Source of the DNA: Duganella lactea
GTDB taxonomy: Bacteria; Pseudomonadota; Gammaproteobacteria; Burkholderiales; Burkholderiaceae_D
Direction of reading: 5' to 3'
Length of the DNA: 64,000 nucleotides
Assembly: GCF_009857505.1 (NCBI RefSeq)
Contig: NZ_WWCP01000010.1
Span: 87,837 to 151,836, forward strand
Both the position numbers and the translations under genes were made by a program. This document shows, piece by piece, positions 20,666 through 29,217 of this stretch. Position 1 is the first letter of the stretch. Each line of letters opens with the position of its first letter. The notes under the pieces are model-generated. The model saw nothing but the letters and a program-made list of their open reading frames with translations, made no database searches and was not told the DNA's origin.

Positions 20666-22630
20666 TCAGGCGTTGGCCGGCGGCCGCGTCTCGGTCGCGC
20701 CGTGCTTGCGTCCCAGCGGCAGCCACAGCGTGAACAGCGTGCCGGCCGCGCCCGATTCCCAGCGCACCGTGCCGTCCACCGAGGCGGCCCGGCGCTGCTG
20801 GTTCTGCAGGCCGCGTCCGCCCCCCTGGCGCAGCGCCTGGGCGACGTCGAAGCCGTCGCCGTTGTCGGCGATGTGCACCTGCACGCCGTCGCCGCCGGCG
20901 GTGGTGCCGACCCGGATCTCGGTGGCGCGCGTGTGGCGCAGGATGTTGGCGATGCTCTCCTGCACAATCCGCAGGATGTGCAGCGCGCTCGACGGATTCA
21001 GCCACGGCAGCACCGGCAGCTCGCGCACCTCCCACAGCAGCCGCACGCCGGTGCCCTCCAGTCGCGGTTCCAGGCGGAAGCGCAGCGTGGCCAGTAGCAG
21101 CAGCAGGTCGGCCTCCACCGGCTCCATCGAGTCGATGGTCAGTTTGAGGTCATCCAGACAATCTTTCAGAATCTGCGACACGCGCGCGTCGCTGATGTCG
21201 CCGCGCTCCACCGAGCGGATCGCGCTGATCAGCGACGAGCCCAGGCCGTCGTGCATGTCCTGCATCAGCCGCTGGCGTTCGTCGCTGATGGTCTGGCGTA
21301 GCTCGATGGTGCGCAGGCGCTGGTGGCTGGCCTCCAGCTCGGCCTCGCGCCTGGCCAGCCGTTCCGCCAGGCTGGCGTTGACCAGCTCGACCTCGGCGAT
21401 CGCCGCCACATAGCGCCGGTACATCAGGATGCCGAAGGTGATGAAGCAGACCGCCGGCGCGTAGGCGCCCAGATACCAGCCTTCGGCGCTGATCACGTTG
21501 TTCTGCAGCAGCCAGTCGGTCATGCCCATCGCGGTGCAGGCGAACAGGCCGTACACCACCAGCCGCCCCTCGGACGAGTGGCGCCAGGCGCAGACGCCGC
21601 CGACCACGCAGGCGATCGTGCTCATCAGCGCCGCCACCGGGTAGATCAGCGGCGTCACCGTCGGCATATTGGGCAGCACCGCCAGCGACGGCAAGGTCAG
21701 CACGCCGATCAGCGCGGTCACCGCCACCAGCGCGCGCGTCAGCCACACCAGCGCCCGTCCGTGCAGCTGGCACAGGAAGAAATGCACCGCCAGCACCAGC
21801 CAGAACAGCGAGTTGACCGTCAGCCAGGCGAACCAGTCGTTCTCGACCCGCAAGTCCACATAAAAATGCAGGCCGCGCAGGAAGCCGGTGGCGGACAGGT
21901 TGAAGAACAGCAGATAGGCCATCTCATGCGGGCGGCGCACCCAGACGAACACGGCGAACACGCCGACCGCCAGGAAGGCGGCGCTGAGCATGGCCGGCAA
22001 TTGCTGTTGCAGCCATAGCCGTACATGGTAGGCCGGGCGCAGCGCTTCCGCCGGCCCCAGCCGCAGCGACGCCACCGCCGTCTGCGACGCGTAGGTATGT
22101 TCCAACCGCAGCAGGATCTCGTGCACCGGCGGCGCGTCGCGGCCGCCGTCCAGCTGGAACCACAGCGGCGTGCGGGTGCTGTTCCACGATGGTCCGTTCT
22201 GCTGCGCCTGATAGCTCAGGCGGCCGTTGACGTACACCGCGATGGTGCCGTCGGTCTTGACGCGCGCGCTGTACAGCGCCAGATGGTGGCCGGCGGCCGG
22301 CAATGAGTCGAGCGCCACCCTGAGCCAGGTCACGCGCACCGCGTGCGGCGGCGTGGTGCTGGCACCCGACTGCGCCTGGCGCAGCAGCGCGATCGGCGGG
22401 TTGAACGGCAGCGGTGTTGTTTGCCAGACCGGCGGCAGCGTCGCGCTGTTCAGCGTGGGCGGCGGCGGCGTGTAGCCGCTCGCCACGGTTTCCTGCCACT
22501 CGGCCTGCGTCAGGCGCAGCGGCGCGCCGGCGCCGCCTTCGTTGTCCAGATACAGCGCGGCGGCCGCGATCAGCACGGCGATGGAGAACAGCAACAGCAG
22601 ATGGGCCAGCAGCCGTGCCGGGCGTGCCAT
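20666..22630 (-). CDS. Sensor histidine kinase with 7TM-DISM-type membrane module
   Basis: Membrane kinase of 654 aa. One N-terminal helix is followed by an extracytoplasmic beta-rich region (residues about 30-210, resembling a 7TMR-DISM sugar-binding-like fold). About seven membrane helices (215-420) and a short coiled coil come next. The kinase core is of the HisKA_3 type: H460 in MQDMHDGLGSSLISA is the phospho-acceptor, and the ATPase region shows IADNGDGFD and GRGLQN. It starts one base inside the stop of the response regulator (TGATG), so the two form a two-component system. The ligand is unknown; the extracellular fold hints at a carbohydrate or related small molecule. Confidence 0.88.
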   Translation of the reverse strand: MARPARLLAHLLLLFSIAVLIAAAALYLDNEGGAGAPLRLTQAEWQETVASGYTPPPPTLNSATLPPVWQTTPLPFNPPIALLRQAQSGASTTPPHAVRVTWLRVALDSLPAAGHHLALYSARVKTDGTIAVYVNGRLSYQAQQNGPSWNSTRTPLWFQLDGGRDAPPVHEILLRLEHTYASQTAVASLRLGPAEALRPAYHVRLWLQQQLPAMLSAAFLAVGVFAVFVWVRRPHEMAYLLFFNLSATGFLRGLHFYVDLRVENDWFAWLTVNSLFWLVLAVHFFLCQLHGRALVWLTRALVAVTALIGVLTLPSLAVLPNMPTVTPLIYPVAALMSTIACVVGGVCAWRHSSEGRLVVYGLFACTAMGMTDWLLQNNVISAEGWYLGAYAPAVCFITFGILMYRRYVAAIAEVELVNASLAERLARREAELEASHQRLRTIELRQTISDERQRLMQDMHDGLGSSLISAIRSVERGDISDARVSQILKDCLDDLKLTIDSMEPVEADLLLLLATLRFRLEPRLEGTGVRLLWEVRELPVLPWLNPSSALHILRIVQESIANILRHTRATEIRVGTTAGGDGVQVHIADNGDGFDVAQALRQGGGRGLQNQQRRAASVDGTVRWESGAAGTLFTLWLPLGRKHGATETRPPANA

Positions 22631-23322
22631 CAGGACAGCAGGCCCTGGGTGCGGGCTTCGTAGATGGCCTCGGCCTTGGAGTTGACCTTCAGCTTGCTGT
22701 AGATGCGTCGCACGAAGGTGCGGATGGTGAAGTGCGACAGCTGCATCAGGCCGGCGATTTCATGCACGCTGAAGCCCTTGGTGATGTAGTCCAGCACTTC
22801 TTTTTCGCGCTGCGACAGCAGCGTCGGCGCATCCGCCGGCGGCGTGGCGGCGCTGGCCGGCGCCTCGGTCGGCATGTGGCGGAAGCGCGCCAGCACCTGC
22901 CGCGCGATGATCGGGCTGATCGGGCTGCCGCCGTTGGCCAGGCTGCGGATCTCGTCGCTCATCCGCGCCGGCGAGCTGTCCTTCAGCAGGTAGCCGGCGG
23001 CGCCGGCCTCGATCGAGCGCATCACATGGGTTTCATCGCCGAAGTTGGTGCTGACCATGGTGCTGCAGCTGGGCCACAGCCGCGCCGCCGCGCGGATCAC
23101 CTCGATGCCGGAGCCGTCCGGCAGGCCGAGATCAACCAGCAGCACATCGGCCGGCGGCCCCGACAGCATGGCCAGGCCCTCGGCCTGGGTGGCGGCGCGG
23201 CCGGTCAGCAGCAGGTCGGCGCAGGCCTGCACCGCCAGGCTGAGGGCGCTGCCGAAATCCGGGTCGTCCTCAACGATGGCAACGTGGATGCGGCGGGTAT
23301 CTTGGGGCAGTGTGGGCGTCAT
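22630..23322 (-). CDS. NarL/LuxR-family response regulator
   Basis: A 230-aa DNA-binding response regulator. The receiver domain has the acidic cluster VEDD at 17-20, a phosphorylatable D64 in LLVDLGLPDG, and the LLKDSSP lysine. A linker leads to the C-terminal LuxR helix-turn-helix (LLSQREKEVLDYITKGFSVH and the recognition segment SHFTIRTFVRRIYSKLKV). The ATG at 23322 gives a standard N-terminus; the open frame extends about 110 codons further but with no receiver-like sequence. First gene of a two-gene operon with the sensor kinase. Targets are unknown. Confidence 0.9.
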   Translation of the reverse strand: MTPTLPQDTRRIHVAIVEDDPDFGSALSLAVQACADLLLTGRAATQAEGLAMLSGPPADVLLVDLGLPDGSGIEVIRAAARLWPSCSTMVSTNFGDETHVMRSIEAGAAGYLLKDSSPARMSDEIRSLANGGSPISPIIARQVLARFRHMPTEAPASAATPPADAPTLLSQREKEVLDYITKGFSVHEIAGLMQLSHFTIRTFVRRIYSKLKVNSKAEAIYEARTQGLLS

Positions 23323-23456
23323 GCGGGCATTGTACGCCGTAACGGCGGCGGCCTCGGCGGTGATCGCCGCCGTGTAGTACATTCGTGCTACAGACACGAT
23401 GCGATATCGCAACATACAATCTGCACCGTTATCTGTTCTCCGTTTTCCGACTCGCC

Positions 23457-24113
23457 ATGTACGTCCAATCCAAGTTGTCGCCCCGTCCCGTGCGTCGCCC
23501 CATGCAGGAACTATCACTGACCGGTCAGCCGCGCGCCTGGCAGGTGGGTGAACACCTGTACCGTTGCAGCGGCTACGGCCGCGCGCGCTGGGGCATGGAC
23601 GTGGCCACCGTGATGCAGGCGATCGCCGAAGAGCATCCGGCGGCGCAGGCGACACTGCGCCACGAGTACGACCGCTTCAGCGGCGAGCAGCGGCTGGAAC
23701 TGAGCTTGCCGGCGTTGCCGCCCGGGCCCGGCGCGGCGCGGCTGCACTACCTGTTCGACGCCGAGCACGGCGTGCTGTGCGCGGTGCAGGTGTACTGGAT
23801 CAGCGGCGGCGACCCGTCGCAGGAACAGCGGCTGCCGCTGGTGCGGGCGGCCACCCGTCTGGTCGGCGAGCTGTTGCATTATCGCTGGTCCGGCCTGTCG
23901 ACCTTGCGCGGCGCGGTGCGCGGACCGGGCGCGCTGCTGCTGTTCGCCGGTCGCGCCGAGGACGGCGCCAGCGTGGAAATCAGCCTGGACGGCGTGGCCT
24001 TCGACGTCGAGCGCGCGGGCACGCCGGGTCAGCCGGAACACCGGCCGGCGCCGCGCGGCCCGGCAGCCCTGCGGCTGACCTACCACGCCGGGGGATGGCT
24101 CAGCACAGAGTAG
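23457..24113 (+). CDS. Hypothetical protein upstream of polB
   Basis: A 218-aa protein not recognised as a named family. It has no signal peptide or membrane segment, is rich in Ala, Arg and Gly, and has a mildly acidic middle (LHYLFDAEHGVLCAVQVYWI). GC-biased codon use supports real coding. The start could also be the ATG about 13 codons later (MQELSLTGQ), or an earlier one at 23385. It sits divergent from the two-component operon and ends 10 bases before the LexA operator of polB, so polB has its own promoter. Confidence 0.55.
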   Translation: MYVQSKLSPRPVRRPMQELSLTGQPRAWQVGEHLYRCSGYGRARWGMDVATVMQAIAEEHPAAQATLRHEYDRFSGEQRLELSLPALPPGPGAARLHYLFDAEHGVLCAVQVYWISGGDPSQEQRLPLVRAATRLVGELLHYRWSGLSTLRGAVRGPGALLLFAGRAEDGASVEISLDGVAFDVERAGTPGQPEHRPAPRGPAALRLTYHAGGWLSTE

Positions 24114-24118
24114 TGTAA

Positions 24119-24136
24119 ACTGTATGCGCATACAGT
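24119..24136. promoter_or_regulatory. LexA (SOS) operator of polB
   Basis: ACTGTATGCGCATACAGT is an 18-bp perfect palindrome containing CTGT-N8-ACAG, the proteobacterial LexA consensus. It ends at the first base of a TATAAT hexamer (24136-24141), so bound LexA would block the promoter. E. coli polB (dinA) is a classic SOS gene, which supports the reading. Confidence 0.9.
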
Positions 24137-24141
24137 ATAAT
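24136..24141 (+). promoter_or_regulatory. Consensus -10 element of polB
   Basis: Perfect TATAAT, with only six bases (TCTGGC) between it and the ATG at 24148. Transcription would be expected to start at or next to the A of that ATG, and there is no ribosome-binding site in those bases, so the polB message may be leaderless. No convincing -35 hexamer is seen about 17 bases upstream. Confidence 0.6.
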
Positions 24142-24147
24142 TCTGGC

Positions 24148-26517
24148 ATGACGCATACCGCACAAACCGGCTTCATCCTGACCCGTCACTGGCGCGACAC
24201 GCCCAGCGGCACGGAGATCGATTTCTGGCTGGCGACCGACGCCGGCCCCAGGAAAGTGCGCCTTACCGCGCAGACCTCGGTGGCCTTCGCCGAGGCCGCG
24301 TTGCGCGAGGCGATCGCGGCGCAGATCGCGCCCGGCGCCGGCATCGCGCTGCGCGAGCTGCCGCTGAAAACCTTCCAGCAGCAGCCGGTGGTCGGCGTCT
24401 ACGCCTCGCGCTACAAATCACTGACCGCGCTGGAGCGCGTCTTGCGCGACCACGGCATCAAGCTGTACGAGGCCGACATCCGCCCGCCCGAGCGCTATCT
24501 GATGGAACGCTTCATCACCGCCAGCGTGCAGACCGAGGGCGGCCACGCCAGCGGCGCCGTCATCCACAACTGCAAGCTCAAGCCCGCGCCCGACTACCGG
24601 CCGACGCTGACGATGGTGTCGCTGGACATTGAAACCAGCGCCTACGAGGACCTGTATTCGATCGCGCTGGAAGGCTGCGGCCAGCGCCAGGTCTACATGC
24701 TGGGGGCGGCGCCGGCCGACGCGCCGGCGGTCGACTTCGCGCTGGAATACCTCGCCACGCCGCGCCAGCTGATCGAGCGTCTGAACGCCTGGATGGCGCG
24801 CCACGATCCGGATGTGATCGTCGGCTGGAACGTGGTGCAGTTCGACCTGCGCGTGCTGCAAAAGAACGCCGACAAGTACAAGGTGCCGCTGGCGCTGGGC
24901 CGCGAGGGCAAGGGCATCGAATGGCGCGAGCATCCGGGCAAGCAGGGCTATCTGTTCGCGCCGCTGCCGGGCCGCATCATCCTCGACGGCATCGACGCGC
25001 TGAAGGCGGCCTCGTGGATGTTCCCGTCCTTCAGCCTGGAAAACGTCGCGCAGGCGATGCTGGGCGAGGGCAAGGAAATCGGCGACGACTACGACAAGAT
25101 GGCGGAAATCGAACGCCGCTTCCAGCATGACAAGACGGCGCTGGCGCGCTACAACCTGAAGGATTGCGAACTGGTCACGCGCATCTTCGCCAAGGCCAAC
25201 CTGCTGGCCTTCATGATCGAGCGCGCCACCGTGACCGGGCTGGCGGCCGACCACCTGGGCGGCTCGATCGCCGCCTTCAACCACCACTACCTGCCGCGCA
25301 TGCACCGCGAAGGCTATGTGGCGCCGAATGTCGGCGACATCAGCGGCGGCGCCTCGCCGGGCGGCTTCGTGCTCGACTCCAAGCCGGGGCTGTACGATTC
25401 GGTGGTGGTGCTGGACTACAAGAGCCTGTACCCGTCGATCATCCGGACCTTTCTGGTCGACCCGGTGGGCTTGATCGAGGGCGAAGCCGCCACCGATCCG
25501 GCCAAGGTGGTGGAGGGCGTCAACGGCACCGTGTTCTCGCGCGACAAGCACTGCCTGCCGGCCATCACCACCGATATCTGGAAACAGCGCGACGCCGCCA
25601 AGCGGGCCAAGAACGAGCCGCTGTCGACCGCGCTGAAGCTGCTGATGAATTCCTTCTGCGGCGTGCTGGGCGCCAGCGAGTGCCGTTTCTTCAACCCGCG
25701 TCTGGTGTCGTCGGTGACGCTGCGCGGTCACCAGATGTTGAAGCAGACGCGCGAGCTGGTGGAGGCCAAAGGCTACGACGTCATCTACGGCGACACCGAC
25801 TCCATCTTCATCTGGCTGAAAAAGGAATACCCGAACCAGGAGGCGCTGGCCATCGGCCATGCGCTGGCCGACGACATCAACCAGTGGTGGCGCACCATGC
25901 TGAAGGAAAAGCACGGCCTCGACTGCCACCTCGAAATCGAGTTCGACACGCATTACCGGAAGTTCTTCATGCCCACCATTCGCGGCACCGACCTGGGCAG
26001 CAAGAAGCGCTATGCCGGTCTGGCCGTCAACGCCAAGGGCGAAGAGGAAGTCATCTATCGCGGACTGGAGGTGGCGCGCAGCGACTGGACGCCGCTGGCG
26101 CAGCAATTCCAGCAGGGGCTGTTCACCCGCATCTTCAAGGATGAGCCTTACCAGGATTATGTGCGCGAGTATGCCGAGAAAACGCTGTCCGGTGACCATG
26201 ATGACCTGCTGGTCTATCGCAAACGCCTGCGCCAGCCGCTGGACGAATACAAGGTCAACGTGCCGCCGCAGGTGCGCGCCGCGCGCATCGCCGATGAATA
26301 CAACCAGTCGCAGCGGCGCCCGTTGCGCTATCAGAACGGCGGCTGGATCAGCTACATCATGACCACCGGCGGCCCCGAGCCGCTGGAAGTGGTACGCTCG
26401 CACATCGATTACGAGCACTACCTGAGCAAGCAACTGCAGCCGATCGCCGATTCGATCCTGCTGCCGATGCATGACAGTTTCACCGGCCTGACCACGGCGC
26501 AAGCCAGCCTTTTCTAA
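24148..26517 (+). CDS. polB: DNA polymerase II (family B)
   Basis: SOS-inducible repair and restart polymerase, 789 aa, matching the family length of about 785. The 3'-5' exonuclease shows ExoI SLDIETSAYED, ExoII GWNVVQFDLRVL and ExoIII YNLKDCELV. The polymerase motifs are A (YKSLYPSIIRTF), B (KLLMNSFCGVLG) and C (YGDTDSIF), all intact. The ATG at 24148 was chosen because the earlier in-frame ATG at 24124 falls inside the LexA box upstream of the -10. The next gene begins 10 bases after the stop, so induction by DNA damage could extend to it. Confidence 0.95.
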   Translation: MTHTAQTGFILTRHWRDTPSGTEIDFWLATDAGPRKVRLTAQTSVAFAEAALREAIAAQIAPGAGIALRELPLKTFQQQPVVGVYASRYKSLTALERVLRDHGIKLYEADIRPPERYLMERFITASVQTEGGHASGAVIHNCKLKPAPDYRPTLTMVSLDIETSAYEDLYSIALEGCGQRQVYMLGAAPADAPAVDFALEYLATPRQLIERLNAWMARHDPDVIVGWNVVQFDLRVLQKNADKYKVPLALGREGKGIEWREHPGKQGYLFAPLPGRIILDGIDALKAASWMFPSFSLENVAQAMLGEGKEIGDDYDKMAEIERRFQHDKTALARYNLKDCELVTRIFAKANLLAFMIERATVTGLAADHLGGSIAAFNHHYLPRMHREGYVAPNVGDISGGASPGGFVLDSKPGLYDSVVVLDYKSLYPSIIRTFLVDPVGLIEGEAATDPAKVVEGVNGTVFSRDKHCLPAITTDIWKQRDAAKRAKNEPLSTALKLLMNSFCGVLGASECRFFNPRLVSSVTLRGHQMLKQTRELVEAKGYDVIYGDTDSIFIWLKKEYPNQEALAIGHALADDINQWWRTMLKEKHGLDCHLEIEFDTHYRKFFMPTIRGTDLGSKKRYAGLAVNAKGEEEVIYRGLEVARSDWTPLAQQFQQGLFTRIFKDEPYQDYVREYAEKTLSGDHDDLLVYRKRLRQPLDEYKVNVPPQVRAARIADEYNQSQRRPLRYQNGGWISYIMTTGGPEPLEVVRSHIDYEHYLSKQLQPIADSILLPMHDSFTGLTTAQASLF

Positions 26518-26527
26518 CGGAGATGAC

Positions 26528-27310
26528 ATGAGCGATTTCAAGAAGCTGCACGACGGCAGCCAACTGCTGCACCTGCCAAACGCCTGGGATGCCGGCAGCG
26601 CCCGCCTGTTTGAGCGTCTGGGCGCGGCGGCCATCGCCACCACCAGCGCTGGCGTGGCTTGGGCGCAGGGCTATGCCGACAACGATCACTTGCCGGTCGA
26701 CAGCGCCATCGCGGTGGCGGCCAACATCGCGCGTGTGATCAAGGTGCCGTTGTCGGTGGACTTCGAGAACGGTTATTCGGCCGATCCGCAGCAGGTGGCG
26801 CGCAACGTGCTGCGTCTGATCGAGGTCGGCGTGGCCGGCATCAACCTGGAAGACGGCAACGACGCGCCGGCGCTGGTGGCCGACAAGATCCACGCTATCA
26901 AGCGGCTGGACCGCGAGATCTTCGTCAATCTGCGCACGGATGTTTATCTAAAGGGGCTGGCGCCGGAAGGCGAGCGCGTGGCCGAGGTGTTGAAGCGCGC
27001 CAGGTTGTACAAGGAGGCCGGCATTGACGGCCTGTTCGTGCCGGGCATCTGCCTGGTGGAGGAAATCAAGCAGGTGGTGGCGGGCGCCGGTTTGCCGGTC
27101 AACGTGATGGACTGGCCGGGGCTGCCGTCGGCGGAAGCGTTGCACCAGTTGGGTGTGGCGCGTCTCAGTGCGGGCAGCGGCATTCCGCAAGCGTTGTGGT
27201 CGGTCGCGGCCGACATGGCCAAGGGCTTCCTCGCCACCGGCAACGCTGGCCCGCTGATCGCCAAGGCGATGCCTTATGGTGATCTGCAGGGGCTGTTCCT
27301 AAAGCCTTGA
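26528..27310 (+). CDS. Isocitrate lyase / PEP mutase family protein
   Basis: A 260-aa TIM-barrel enzyme of the PEP mutase/ICL superfamily (PF13714-type). Visible: the N-terminal LPNAWDAGSARL, then TTSAGVAWAQGY, the metal-binding acidic cluster in VDFENGYSADPQQ, and VAGINLEDG. Members cleave or rearrange C-C or P-C bonds in small carboxylates (2-methylisocitrate lyase, oxaloacetate decarboxylase, phosphonopyruvate hydrolase); the short form seen here has no fixed function. It begins 10 bases after polB behind GGAG and may be read through from the SOS promoter. Confidence 0.85.
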   Translation: MSDFKKLHDGSQLLHLPNAWDAGSARLFERLGAAAIATTSAGVAWAQGYADNDHLPVDSAIAVAANIARVIKVPLSVDFENGYSADPQQVARNVLRLIEVGVAGINLEDGNDAPALVADKIHAIKRLDREIFVNLRTDVYLKGLAPEGERVAEVLKRARLYKEAGIDGLFVPGICLVEEIKQVVAGAGLPVNVMDWPGLPSAEALHQLGVARLSAGSGIPQALWSVAADMAKGFLATGNAGPLIAKAMPYGDLQGLFLKP

Positions 27311-27465
27311 GCTTGCTTGACAGCACAAGCGGTCGGCGTGAGGACAACGCTGTCTATCAGTTCACCTCGCGCATGGCGGCATTCGGCACTGCTTCTGAGC
27401 GCCAGCTTCGCTTTCGCACGCTACGTTTGAGGTTGCTCTTCCATCCGAAATACGCGATCATGTCA

Positions 27466-27479
27466 TGAAAACGTTTTCA
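27466..27479. promoter_or_regulatory. LacI-type palindromic operator before the GH9 glucanase
   Basis: TGAAAACGTTTTCA is a perfect 14-bp palindrome with a central CG, the form bound by LacI-family sugar repressors. It ends 17 bases before the GTG of the GH9 gene. No LacI gene is in the window, so a regulator encoded elsewhere is implied. The rest of the 186-base gap (27311-27496) shows nothing recognisable. Confidence 0.6.
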
Positions 27480-27496
27480 AGATAAGAGGACTAGAC

Positions 27497-29197
27497 GTGA
27501 GACAAACCCTTCTGATGCTGACGCTGGCCGGCCTCGGCGCGCACGGCGCGGCCAGCGCGGATGACATCAAACTCAATCAGCTCGGTTTTTTACCCGGCGC
27601 AGCGAAAGTGGCGGTGGTGCCGGACGGCGTCGCGCGCGACTTCGCGGTGGTGGACGCCGACAGCGGCAAGGTGGTGTTCCATGGCGCGCTGGGCCCTGCA
27701 ACAAGCTCGCCGGACTCGGGCGACACCGTTCGCCTGGCCAGCTTCGCCCCGCTGAACACTCCCGGCAAGTACCTGCTGCGCGTGACCGGCCTGCCGGATT
27801 CGTCGCCGTTCGAAATCAGCCCCTCGGCTTATCAGGCGGTCAGCGCCGCCGCGCTCAAGGCGTTTTACTTCAACCGCGCCAGCACCGCGCTGGACGCCCG
27901 ATACGCCGGCATCTACGCGCGCGCCGCCGGCCATCCGGACACGCAGGTGCTGATCCATGCCTCGGCCGCCTCGGCCACGCGCCCGGCCGGCACCGTCATC
28001 GCCAGCCCCAAAGGCTGGTACGACGCCGGCGACTACAACAAATACATCGTCAATTCCGGCATCGCCACCTACACCTTGCTGGCCGCCTACGAAGACTTCC
28101 CGGCATTCTTCCAGCGGCAAGACCTCAACATCCCCGAAAGCGGCAACGGCCGGCCCGACATTCTCAACGAAGTCTGGTGGAATCTGGAATGGATGCTGAC
28201 GATGCAGGACCCGGCCGATGGCGGCGTCTATCACAAGCTGACCAATCTGCACTTCGACGGTATCGTGATGCCGAACCAGGCCACGCAGCCGCGCTACGTG
28301 GTGCAAAAGACCACCGCCGCCGCGCTCGACTTCAGCGCCGTCATGGCCACCGCCAGCCGCGTCTACGCGCCGTTTGACAAGGCGCTGTCGGCGCGGATGC
28401 TGACGGCCGCGCAATCGGCATGGCGCTGGGCCCAGGCCCATCCGCGCGAGTATTATCAGCAGCCCAAGGACGTCAGCACCGGGGAATATGGCGACAAGGA
28501 TGTCAGCGATGAATTCGCCTGGGCCGCCGCCGAGCTCTATATCACGACCGGCGACGATGCTTACTACCAGGCCATGCGCGCGCCGGAACAGGCCACCAGC
28601 GTGCCGTCATGGGGCGAGGTGCGCGGTCTGGCCTGGATGTCGCTGGCGCGCCACCGCAAGCAGTTGAGCGCCGCCGCCGACCAGCGCTTGATCACGAACC
28701 GTGTGGAGGTGCTGGCGCAACAACTGGCGGACGGCTGGAAAAAATCGCCCTACGGCATCCCCATGCAGACCCACGATTTCGACTGGGGCAGCAGTGGCTT
28801 GGCGCTGAATCAGGCCATGGTGCTGCTGCATGGCTACCGCCTGACCGGCAAGCGTGACTATCTGGACGCGGCGCAAGCTGGCCTGGATTATGTGCTGGGC
28901 CGCAACGCGGTCGAGACGTCTTTCGTCACCGGCTACGGCGCCAGATCGACGCAGCATCCGCATCACCGGCCGTCGCAAGCCGATGGCATCGCCGCGCCGG
29001 TGCCGGGCTTTTTGGCTGGCGGTCCGCAGCCCGGTCAGCAGGATGCGCAGCACTGCCCGAAGCCGTATCCATCCAGGCTGCCGGCTAAATCCTATCTCGA
29101 CCATGAGTGCTCTTACGCCAGCAACGAGGTCGCCATTAACTGGAATGCGCCGCTGGTCTATGTCGCGGCCGGCCTGCAGGTCTTGACGCCGCGCTGA
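27497..29197 (+). CDS. Secreted glycoside hydrolase family 9 (endoglucanase/cellulase)
   Basis: Hydrolyses beta-1,4-glucan. The 566-aa precursor has a signal peptide (residues 1-21, ending HGAASA), an N-terminal CelD-type immunoglobulin-like domain (about 22-105) and the (alpha/alpha)6 GH9 barrel. Catalytic landmarks are present: D176 and D179 in YDAGDYNKYI, the HPHHRPS histidine segment, and the proton donor E544 in NEVAINWNAPL. No carbohydrate-binding module follows. The start is GTG at 27497, 6 bases after AGAGGA. It is a single-gene unit behind a LacI-type operator and likely acts in the periplasm or outside the cell. Confidence 0.92.
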   Translation: MRQTLLMLTLAGLGAHGAASADDIKLNQLGFLPGAAKVAVVPDGVARDFAVVDADSGKVVFHGALGPATSSPDSGDTVRLASFAPLNTPGKYLLRVTGLPDSSPFEISPSAYQAVSAAALKAFYFNRASTALDARYAGIYARAAGHPDTQVLIHASAASATRPAGTVIASPKGWYDAGDYNKYIVNSGIATYTLLAAYEDFPAFFQRQDLNIPESGNGRPDILNEVWWNLEWMLTMQDPADGGVYHKLTNLHFDGIVMPNQATQPRYVVQKTTAAALDFSAVMATASRVYAPFDKALSARMLTAAQSAWRWAQAHPREYYQQPKDVSTGEYGDKDVSDEFAWAAAELYITTGDDAYYQAMRAPEQATSVPSWGEVRGLAWMSLARHRKQLSAAADQRLITNRVEVLAQQLADGWKKSPYGIPMQTHDFDWGSSGLALNQAMVLLHGYRLTGKRDYLDAAQAGLDYVLGRNAVETSFVTGYGARSTQHPHHRPSQADGIAAPVPGFLAGGPQPGQQDAQHCPKPYPSRLPAKSYLDHECSYASNEVAINWNAPLVYVAAGLQVLTPR

Positions 29198-29217
29198 CCA
29201 GGCGTGGCATGGTGTAG

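Noticed and set aside
24124..24147. Earlier ATG for polB at 24124
   Set aside because: It lies inside the LexA palindrome and upstream of the -10 element, so it would not be transcribed from that promoter.
24418..26643. 741-codon open frame opposite polB
   Set aside because: Low-complexity shadow translation without any domain; polB motifs prove the other strand.
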